From positions 469,003-533,002 of the forward strand of contig CH003295.1 in the NCBI GenBank assembly GCA_000149265.1: a stretch of 64,000 nucleotides of DNA, in the 5' to 3' direction. Below are positions 24,201-36,200 of this stretch, piece by piece (within the stretch, counting starts at the first letter, position 1; every line of letters starts with the position of its first letter). Position numbers and translations under genes: made by a program. A model generated the notes under the pieces. The model had not been told where the DNA came from, did not search any database, and saw only the letters and a list, made by a program, of their open reading frames with translations. Origin of the DNA: Ciona savignyi. Lineage: Eukaryota > Chordata > Ascidiacea > Phlebobranchia > Cionidae.

Positions 24201-27200
24201 TGAGTCAGTCACTACAATAGACCCAACCATGTCAACTGCAATTACAACTGCTATAACCACTACTCAAAGAGAAACTACAGTAGAAACAACATCACCTGTT
24301 ACTACCTCAGTAACTAATTCAACAACATCTACTACTGTGCAAATCATCAGTACTGGTTCGAAATTATTTTCAATATGCCAGTTGTAATTTTAAGTGTAAT
24401 TCTGTTGGGCAAGACATTTGACATTTTGCATGATTTTTTTTCCAATATTCTTTTTATAAAAACACATATGATACCTTTTGCTCACTATCTTAGATATTTC
24501 AGATATTGCAGTTTGTTGTGTATTATTAAGAGTTTACTACTGTTTCAATCCAAAACAATAATCCAGTGGATTTTGATGGTTGCAGTTTTAGGCAATTTTT
24601 GAATGCAGGAATGTATAATAGGTTTACTCTTAAAGATTATTGTCCAACTACCAACTATCATGTATTTAAAACAATATATACCAAAAAATACTGGTCATAT
24701 CCTTTTTCTCCTTTAACTTTTAGGTAACCTTTAGATACTTTCATAGTCAAAAAATATATGTCAAAAGAAATGAAGAAATGATCACTTTTTTATTCTCTCT
24801 TCCACTATTAAATAAGTTTTTATTATAGTGTCATCGTCTTCCAATCGCCCACCTGTTGATATGAGTGTAGCTGTAGCGGAAAACTTGGACGCTGGAAGTT
24901 TCATTGCAAGTTTTGGAATTTCTGATTCTTTTAGGTATTTCTATATTACAATATTTTTTTGTCCATACTTTGAGGTAAGTGTGGTTCAAGTGATATTCGT
25001 TAAATACTAGTGTTTAAGTGCATGTTCTATATGACTAGTGTTTAAGTGTATGGTTTTGATCATGTAATTTTTTATCTGATTGCACTATCACCTTAATCTG
25101 TCAAACCACATCCTTTTGTTCAAAACAAAGACTCTTTTATAGAAGTCAAGAACATTTAACAAAAAAATGTAAATTAGGTCGGTTAGGAAATCTAGAGATG
25201 ATTCCTCAATGTTATTTATATTTCCAGCCAAGGACCTCCATTTCTACTTTACTTCGAAGAAGGAAATGATTTTGGAAATTTTCGATTCGGATCTTCAAGC
25301 AATGTTACAATCGCTAGCACCTTGCCACCACCTACTCAAGTCTATAGAACTGTTGGCAACCAAACCTTTCTAGATTGCTCCACAATTTCTAGTAAATATG
25401 TACATTGGTGAAATTTGTGTACCTTGAAAATCTATGTCACTAAATCATGATCTGTCTCTCTGTGTGCACAGTCGAATTACATGATAAAGTCGTTCAAACA
25501 AGCTTATTTTATTTCAGCCCCACCCCACCTTGCTGCCCTCACTAACCCACCTCCAGTGACATTCAATGAGACCATTGCCAATGTTTATCTTCAGTTTCCA
25601 CTTGATTATGAAATACAAGACACTCATTACCTTATAATCTCAATTCAGGTGGCATTTGTCATAGAAACAAACTTTTTTTAATTAAATGGCTTTTATTAAA
25701 TTGTTTTATAAAAATGGCTGCAACAAGCAGATTCTAGGATCAGCTGTATAATATTATTAGAAATATAAAACAGTATTGAAAGTTTAAAGTTGTAACTTAT
25801 CTAAGGAATCAAAACTTTTAAATCTACAAAAACTTTTAAACAGTTAAAATTATGTTAAATCATGTATTCTTTTGTTTTATTAGGATCCATTAGCAAATAG
25901 GAATGGATCCCTTGTATTAAAAGTGAAAGTCGTTGATGTGAATGACAACTGTCCTGTAGTGAATGCTTCCGATATACGTCTTGATCTTGTACGCCCACCT
26001 TTGTCCACCAACTTACCACTGGCGTATTTTAATGTCACTGATGCAGATAGCACTCCAAATGCACAAGTTCTTTTCGTGGCGTCTTCATTTTCGATTAAGT
26101 AATAATGTTTATTTATTTTTTTCCATTTATACCAATTACACAGATAAATACAGTGCAAGTTATAATTTTATTTTTAGTGAATCAAATGCAACTAATGACA
26201 AGCCTTCAAGCAGAGTAGAGTTTGAACTTGCAGCATATGACAGCGGATCCCCAACATTAGGCATGGTTCTTACTGTTTCTTTGGAGGTAGGATATATATT
26301 TCACTATCTACCAATATCAATGTACCATTGCAAATTTCCGTGCACTTTCCTTTTTATGTTATTTTAACTATTATAATTACCAGTGACCTTTTTATTTACT
26401 TGGCATCCATGGAAAACAAAACATATCATCATCATAATATCTGTTATATGGTAGAGGTGGGGATTAAATCTGGATCTGTATGATTGCAATTACATCATCT
26501 TGTCCAACTAACACATAATCAAGTCATCTTGTCCAACTAACACATAACTTGATTTTGTGCATTTTAGTACATAAACCAACTTGTTATAACCTCTCCAGAT
26601 ATCCAACACTTGTCTGTATGATTTATTCGGCTCATGGACTAACAGTTATGTGAAAGTTGTGAAAAATGAGCTCACCAAAATTACTGGGGTGTACATACAA
26701 GTTCCTGGATACTACAGCGAAGTATCTGGTATGTTGTGTTTTGTTAACATTAAATAATTTAATATGCAATTTTACTATGTCATTCTCCTAGATTGTTCAC
26801 AAGCTTTGGGCTTTGAAAGTCATTATTTTCCCAACAAAAACTTTTCTTCATCATCTGTACTTGATGATGGGGTTTGTGGTGAGCTATCGCATGCCCATTT
26901 AGCTCGACTGAACAACCAGTATAATGATACAAGTGGTGGTGCAATCCATGGAGCTTGGGTGCCTGCTTACCATGACTTGAACCAATGGATTCAGGTAATT
27001 AAAAACACTTGGGTTCTGGTATCTTATATTTAAAATAGTACGCTGGTTTAAAAAAATATAGGCTTACATTTCGATTTGCACCCACCAGCATACAAATTAT
27101 AAATCTATTTGCACTATGTCCTGCGACTGTGGGGAAAATGAATAGAGTATGGTTCATTTTAATTCCGAAATCTGTTACAGTGCAGACACCATTGCTCTAA

Positions 27201-30200
27201 AATATCAACGTTTTTTTAAATCCAGGTTGACCTTGGTAAACCTACAAAGGTTACTTACATTTCAACACAAGGGGCGCCAGAGTTTAACTTTTATATCACA
27301 AAGTATTTGCTCAGATATAGTGAAGATGGAATATTATGGAAAGATTATATTCCAACTTCAATAACTTCAAATGGTTTGTATAATTATTAGATCCTGTTTT
27401 AAAATTATAACAAAATAAAAATTAAGTTTTGTTTTCAGATACTGCTGCAATGTTAACTACTTCAACAACAAATACAAGCACAGTTAGCTATAGCACTGCT
27501 GGTACAACACCTCACATTTTGCCATATATTTCGTTTACCACTGCTGCTAGCCCTACAGTAAATTCCACAAGCTCCATGTTATTTTTAAACAACTCCTTGC
27601 TACTGAGTGGCAACCAGGATTCAGATTCAGTGGTCACACATTCATTGGATATAGTTGCAAGATATGTGAGATTGCTGCCAGCAGATTGGATTGGGGGAAT
27701 AGGCCTCAGAATGGAATTATATGGATGTGATGAAATAACTAGACTAGCAGGTACTAGGCGTGATGAGAAGATATCCTGTAATATATGTTTTACTTTTAAA
27801 TTTTTAATCTATTCATATTTTATCCCTCTTTTACCAGAGCTATTTCAAAGTGTTGTATATAGTTAGGAGTTAGGCATTATTTTTAGTTTTAGCACAATCT
27901 ATTTATCCACTGGATCCAGGCTATGTCTGCCCAGTGTTACATCCAAAGCCTACCAACTATCTAGCGATCAGTTTAAATCCCACAACATTTAGACCAAAAA
28001 GCACTAGCCCAATAACCTATTTAGCCATAAAGTAATTTTAAATTATGTATACTTTGTACAAAGTTAATAAATAATAACGTTGGACTAAAAAATCACTGAT
28101 GTATTTTGTACTGATAATGTAAAGACTCATATGAAATATAAAAATGATCAGAATATTTTTTTCTTTAGAGAACAGCAAATGTTTTCGCTGTCCAACCTCG
28201 TATTATTGTCCTGGTGATGGTCGAAAGCTTCCATGTGCCAGATGCTCCGATCATGCCACAGTTGGATCGCCAGATGCAACATCCACTACAATGTTTAACA
28301 ACACATGTGGCAGATCACCTACTGAGTATTCATTTGGTGGGAAAGCAGTATGTACTTCATGTCTAGATGGATATGTGAGTATGTTTATAAAACTATTTCG
28401 TTTTAACTTTAGGTGTCAATTTGATAGGATTTTATACTTAAGCAAATAAGTTTTATGGTGATATTATTTTTATATACTATATAATTTTTTGGTGTGTTTG
28501 TAACTTTTAATTTTTACATACTTTTTTTATTTTTTGTTAATTTTTTTATGTTCATTATACGTTATAATTACATACATTTTTTAATGAGTGTGTTGTATTT
28601 TAGCAACTTTTAGTTTTTCTGTTGTCATTCATAGTGTGTTTTTTTAATTGTTTTTGTAAACTGGATAAAAAAAAACAAAATGAAATGTTTTGTTTTTTCA
28701 AACAGTTTTATTAATAACTAATTAAAATTATTTTTTCATGGTTGATATTAAGGCGTTTTGGATTAACAATAAATCTTTTACCTATATATTCCATTGTAGG
28801 TTTGTACATATGGTACTGCGAGACCGTGCCCAGGTATTTCATATACTGCAGGATGCAATGCTACGATGTGCTCCCCATGCACAACTTGTGAAACAGGATA
28901 TTCATGTCTCAGTGGAAAAAGAAGTCCATGCGAACCGGGCACATACTCTGACAATAGCACACCTGGTAAATTAACTTCTTGTTCTTATGTAGCGATTACC
29001 CCTAATTAACCTTGTCAATATAATTGCACACTTACCATATTCTGTGGGTTCTTTATTGAAAACTTAAGAGATTAGGATGAACTCTATAAAAATTCATTTA
29101 GGTGGATTCTTATTCTTACCCACCATTATAAATATTGTTTGTTAATATTATTTAATTAATGTGCAGGTGTTTGCAATATCTGTAAAGCTGGAACCTACAG
29201 TGATACATACAGTGCTACTGCTTGTAAAACCTGCACCTCAGGTGAGTAAACTAATTGTTTAAAATATTCACTCTTCATGTTGATCAATTGTACTTTACCA
29301 GGTTTCCACAGTTGCGCAGGAGCTACTTTCTGTCAACCATGCTCAGCCAAAGAATGGTCACTAGATGGCTCTGACAGTTGTCATGGTTGTCATCAAGACT
29401 GTGAGTTAATTTATATAAAATGATGATACGGCCATGTGGCCGAATGGTTAATACGACCTATACACCTACCAATTCTGTATAAAAATGGTCTAAGTGATAT
29501 GTCCATTATTTTTATATGTTAGATTCATATTGGTTTATGACAATATGTATTATATTTTATTTGTTAAAATGTTGTACGGTAGCAACTTCAGTTTGTATGA
29601 AAAATAGTCTGTGTCAGTGGCAAAATTTTGCACTACTGGTTTGCAATGAGAAATAATGCATTTGTCCTTTGGCTGACACTTAAGTAACATTGCCTTAGTC
29701 AAATAGATTTTGCCTGTATCCAATAGAAGTTTGTATATGTTTAGTGTGAAAGCTTTAAATATTTCTTGTAAATTCAATCCTTTATATTTGTGATTTAATA
29801 TCCCTTTTTATATCGTATTAATCAAAGTGAGTTATATTGGGTATATTTTTATATTTCAGTCTTGAATGAAATAAAATTTAAAAAAAAATCAACTTTATCA
29901 GGTCCGTGTTTAAGTTCCCCATGCTACACTGGTGTGCAGTGCATCAATGTAGTGATTGCGTCAAACAATACCTGGGATTTCCAGTGTTCTGACTGCCCAG
30001 TGGGGTACACAGGAGATGGTGTTACATGCAGTGATATCGATGAGGTGATAACCGAGTTTCGCTGAGTTTTTAAATTTTAGTAAATTGTATACTGCATATT
30101 AAATAAAACTTGAGTAGATTGGCTAGTGACATGTTCATCAACATTTTATGACATTCTTTAACAAATACCCAAAAAGCTTGACTGAAAAAATATGATAAGT

Positions 30201-33200
30201 ATAAGAAATATATGTGAGTTTTCGTTTTTGTATTTTCGGTTTTAATTGCTTTAATTAATTCATATATTAAATAATGATATTATCTTGTTTTGTTATAGAA
30301 CTCTTATTTTTGGTGAAAATTTATTATTTTGTAACTTGCTTTCTTTTTTTTGAAGTGTATACTGTCGAATCCTTGTGTTGACCAATCACAATGCATAAAC
30401 ACCATGGGTGGTTTCTACTGTGATGGTTGCCCTCCTGGTTACCATAGCAACCCATATTTTGGTTTTGGACTTAAAGACACCAACCCTGTGCAAATGTGTA
30501 CTGATGTGAATGAATGTGAACAACCTGGTACTTGTGACCCACTGGTCACCTGCTTGAATGGTCAGGTGGGACATTCATAAAAAATACCAACTTATTTTAA
30601 ATTTACATGTATGATACTTTTAGAAAGTGTAAGTAATTTTAAGATTTAATGCAAGGTGAAAGGTAAGTAAAGTATTATAAAAATAAATCATTTAATTTAA
30701 AAAAATTATTTTAAAACTTTATAATTTTTTATCTGGCATTTGTATTTAAATGTGTGAAATCATTGCGTATGATTTTATCCTAGATCAATATTTCCCAACC
30801 TTTATTGGTTGTGGACTAATTACAACCAGCCACATTCTTTACAGACTCAAAGCGCAACAATGAAAACACAGAGTATGTTAAGTTTATCATGTAACTATTT
30901 TCACAGGGCAATTACTCCTGTGGGCAGTGTCCAACTGGTTTCACTGGAACAGGCTACACCAAGTGTCTTGAACCGAACTCCTGTATCCCAGTTCTTGTGA
31001 GGAAAGGATGTGATGTCATCTCATCATGTGACCCCTTGACCAACCACAATGCAGTTTGCGAAGTGTGTGAAGTATTTTTTAGTTTTAAAGAGAAATTCAA
31101 ATCTATTGTTAAAGTATCATCCTGCAATTTTTATATTACTGATTATTTTCTTGTTTAGAATAAGCTTTAGATATAGTGGTGAAAATATATTGCATTGAGT
31201 AATGTAAGTCATTGGATGTCACATGTTTAGTGTCAAGAATTCGAAGCATTGTGTAATTTTATTTTTAATTTGTTTTATTTAAAAAAAGTTTGATACATTT
31301 GTAAAATGGAGTTTAGTGGCATTTTAAAGGCTACTAAGATGAACTTTTTGCATTATACTTTAAAGATGCATTATTCACATTTTTCAAGTACACACCCTAT
31401 ATATATTATATATATATATAATTTATATATATTTAGATAATTTGGAGCAATTTTACAGTGTCCTGCTGGTTATGCTGGGCCAGGAAGTGCATGCGGCATC
31501 GACAATGATTTTGACGGGCAACCAGACTTATTCATTTCATGTGGTGATATTGTGGCTTGTGCGGAGGACAACTGCATCGGACTTCCTAACAGTGGTCAGG
31601 AGGACACAGATGGAGACAGGAGAGGAGATGATTGTGACTCTGACGATGATAATGACTTTATCCTTGATCACTTGGTGTGTTAGCTAGAAACAATATATCA
31701 ATTTCACTTTTAACTTTAAAATGTTATCGTATAAACAGCTAATATAAAACAGAAAACACATTTATTAAACAGTGGGATTAAACTAGAATTTTATTACATG
31801 TTATTTAAAAATGACTGCAATGATTTTGTGTTGAAGCACTTGGCCATTGGTGTTTATTTAAATGGAAAACTATGAAAAATGTTTTATATCTCAGTCATTT
31901 GTTTAAACTTTTAACCCAAATTTTGTGTAGGACAACTGCCCACTAGTTCCAAACTACGTAGCAAATGGAAACCAACCAGATTCTGATGGCGATGGGTTTG
32001 GTGATGCATGCGATACTTGTCCTCACGTCTTTGGTCAGTTTCTCGACACTGACGGTGATGGGTTAGGTGATAGTTGTGACCCAGATTCCGATGGTGATGG
32101 AGTGATTGACACATCTGATGTATGTCCGCTGGATGCAAACATCACAACATCACCCGACAGCGATTCTGATGGAGTAGGCGATCCATGTGATAATTGCCCC
32201 AATGTTGCAAACACCTGGCAATCTGATACAAACCAGAATGGTGTTGGAAACGCATGTGATAATGGGAAAGATAAGTAAGTTTTTTAAAGTATTGTTTTCT
32301 GTATCTTCCTTGTTTTGTGTTGTTTATGATCTACGATCTAACCACTTCTGTAAATTGCAAGTCACAATTATTTCTCTAACTCATATTTTTCAAGTAGTGT
32401 TATTACCTAAAGTATTTTGATGTAAAATCAATGGTATGACCCATGGTATTAATTATATGTAGGGATGGAGACAGTGTATTGGACTTTATGGATAATTGTC
32501 CCGAGGTTCCAAATCCATCTCAGTCGGACTGGGATGGGGATGGATCAGGTGATGCGTGTGACATGGACACTGATAATGATGGAAAACCAGATGAAGTGGA
32601 TCATTGTCCGTTCACATATGACCCTTCAGTGGAATATGGTGTGTGTTTGCAGATTATGTTCATTATGTAGGATGTTGTACAATTGTAACCGTATTGTTGG
32701 GACACAGGTGTGGTTTACAGTAAACCTTGATATGAGTATTTATTTTCCATGAGTGTTGCTCATTAGCAGAAATAAAAACATATAACATTTTACATTGATA
32801 ATAATATTGATACATTTGACAGATACAACTATTATTCGAGAATTTGCATTATGCTTGTATTATTCTTTATTCCACAGATTCATCTTGCGTGAATGATTTT
32901 GATGAAGATGGAATATTAGATGTTGAGGACACCTGCATATCGGACCCTACAATTTCAGCCACCTCTTTTCTTCCTTATATGGAAGTGAATCTTCACACTG
33001 GTGTACCACAACCAGAATGGAAAATTTCACACAAGGTAGTGAAAATAACTGGTATGCTGGTAATAATTTAAGTTTTATCATTGCATTTTAAAAAGTATAT
33101 TAAAAATGATGTGTCATTTGCATCCTGTGAAATGATGAAAGAACTATTAGAGAATTTAAACATGTTTATCATGGATATCTTGTATCTTGTGTTCATGGTC

Positions 33201-36200
33201 CAGTTTCTGGTTATAAAAAATTGTGTTGCATACAAATACATAGAACAATAGATTTATTTAAACTCCAGCAAAAATATGAATAAGACTTAACCAGGCATTT
33301 GAACATGCATTTAAAATACTACTATATGAACTATGAAATGTGGTGGAATTTTAGTAATTAACCATGGCAGACTTTTAGACGAAACTTAAATCCATTAACA
33401 GGAAACTTTTCAACTTTATATGACGATAAAAGTTTTTTAAAAGTTGGTTTAAAAATAAAAAAAATATTTCATGTGACTTTATATAATTCTATCTTCAGGG
33501 AAGATCAGTATCACAGTCGATATCAACTCCATTTCCCTCCATGCTGATTGGCCCACAGCGTTATGGATCCATGGATTTCTCAGGAAGCATCTTCGTCAAT
33601 GAGGAAACCACCTCTGGAAATTATGTGGGCCTTGTCTTTGGTTACCATAACAACAAGAAGTTTTATGTCGTCCTCTGGAGCAATTCTCATGAAAGTGAAG
33701 ATCAAGCTGCTGAGAAAACTGCACTTAAGGGTTTACAGATCAAGGTAGTTTTATGCATCATTTCACATGTACATGTGTTTGCTTGTAAATGAAATATTGT
33801 TTAGTTTGCTGATCATAAATACGAAGGTCAATATTGACTATGATAGTGTTATGTGTTACTTGGTGGTGAAAAAGGTGAGACCATATTATTGTTTAAATCC
33901 TGTGGTAGTGCTATTGTAAAGGATTTATACATGCCGGAGACCAATTTGTAAATACTAAATCTGGGCCTTTTAATCTCACCTAATGTACTTAACACGGCAA
34001 ATTACAGGTTATTGACTCATCCACTGGGCCACATATCAACCTTGCCAATGCAATGTGGCACACATACGACACGACCAACCAAGTTAAATTGATTTATCAT
34101 GATCCTACTTTACTGGGTTGGAACGCTAGAACCCCCTACATAATTGTATTAAAGCACAGGTGCATTGTATATTTACTCCATGATTAACTTGATACCAATC
34201 AAGTTGTTACAGTTCAGTTGAAACACATTAAACTATTAGCCAAAAGGTTGCTGTTTAAAAATCAGCCAATTATATCCTTGTACAATGAACTTTGCTAAAA
34301 CCCAGTGGATAAATGGTTTGAACAAAAAAATAGTTATTTTTACAGACAAGAAATAATAACCTAAACTACATAGTTTGTTTTGGATTATTACCTAATGTTT
34401 TTCAATTATTGGCAGGCCATCAGTGGGTAGTATCAGTGTGGAAATCACAAATCTGGGAAATCCAATAATAAACACTGGTCCTGTGTATGATACAAGTTAC
34501 ACTGGCGGGCGAGTTGGTGTGATCTCCTTTCGACAATCCAATGTCATTTGGTCAAACTTAAAAGTAAAATGTGCAAAAAGGTCAGTGTCAATTTGCAAAT
34601 TATTTCTTCAAAGTTTTCTAATTTTCAGATAATATTACTTACTTTCAGAATGTTTTTTTTATATTTTTTATATATTATGGTTCATAGATCATGCACAAAA
34701 CTCTTTAGAGAATATTATAAAGACTAAATATTCTAAAATATTCCAAAAAATTAAAAAAAGATATAATGTTTATCTTTATGATTGGAAAATAACCATTATC
34801 AGACAGAAATATCCTATCAAAGTACTAATAAAAATCATTATTAATATGTATTCATGCTTTCTAGAGACGAATGACTGCTATTGAGCTAGAATGAGACACG
34901 CAATACATGTAGATTCTGCCCAACATATATGATCTTCGTATTGAAGAGAGTTTCACAATTGATCATTTGGTTTAAACCTGGCCAAAATACAAGCGGCATT
35001 CAACCACTGATCTGCACATTAGATGATTTATCTTTGTGCATATATATTGAAGATAGGTTGGTATTTAACAGTTATTTATAAAACAATAAATTTAATTTTC
35101 CATTGTCTCTTTGTTATTTTTTTAGAAATGTTTGCAGAATAATATTTAGTAACATTACATTTGTTTTTCAATTTCAGTGAATTAAAAGCGGTTTATAACG
35201 GATATCTCATTACTGCAAGCAGTCTTGTGTCCACTGATACATGGCAACATGTGACTTTACGGTATGACAATGGCGATTGTGACCTTACAATGTTTACAAA
35301 TGGGACTAAGCAAGGAGAGAAAATTACACGAAACGATGTAATGATAGCTGACTGGGTAATGGATCTTATCATAACATGTGAATTTTTCTTATTCCGTAAC
35401 AGGCGTGATCAGCTGTTGTAAGCTTGCGTGCTTAAAAATGCCTACATGCTATTAGCGTGTGTCGATCAACTGTAGCCAAATTATTAAATGCAGTTTTAAT
35501 ATTTTCAGTTGTACAAAAAACATTGCATCTATCTATAAAAAATATTGCATGGTTAAACAAACGCTAATATTTTATTATCGAGTACAACAGCCATGTGCCA
35601 TTTAACTGCAATGTGAAGTGACATTGCTTTTTTTCCCTTTATGTCATTTTTATTACCAGTATTAACAATTTTTTTTTGCCTGGCATTTATGGAATGAACA
35701 CAAATTATAATCATCAAATGTACCAAGAAGATATGATGTATATAAATCCATCAATGCACATTTTAAACTATCAGGTTACAAAAACTGTGATAACAGTCTA
35801 TTCATTATTTGAAGTGATGATGTTGTTGTATGTGTGCTCATACAAGTGACTTTGGACATATGGTAGGGATTGTCTTGCCTAAACCCAGTAAAATCTATTT
35901 AGTGTGTTGTCAAAAATTAAAATTTAGTTCCTACCCAGTATTACGCACTGAAACTTAACATGGGCTATGGTTTTTATTATCATCATTACATGTTTTTGTC
36001 TTTTTGCTAAATTATAGTAGATCAAACATGCATGCTTTGTAAGACTATTTTACCATAATCATTAACAAGGAAATTTAACTGTACACAAAACGTGGTGCGC
36101 AATGTGTGCATGATAATTGATAAGTTCAATATGGTTTTCCCATGAGCTGATTAATTCATCCGACAGAAGCATGATAATCCAATTTTATCTAGGTTCAGGT

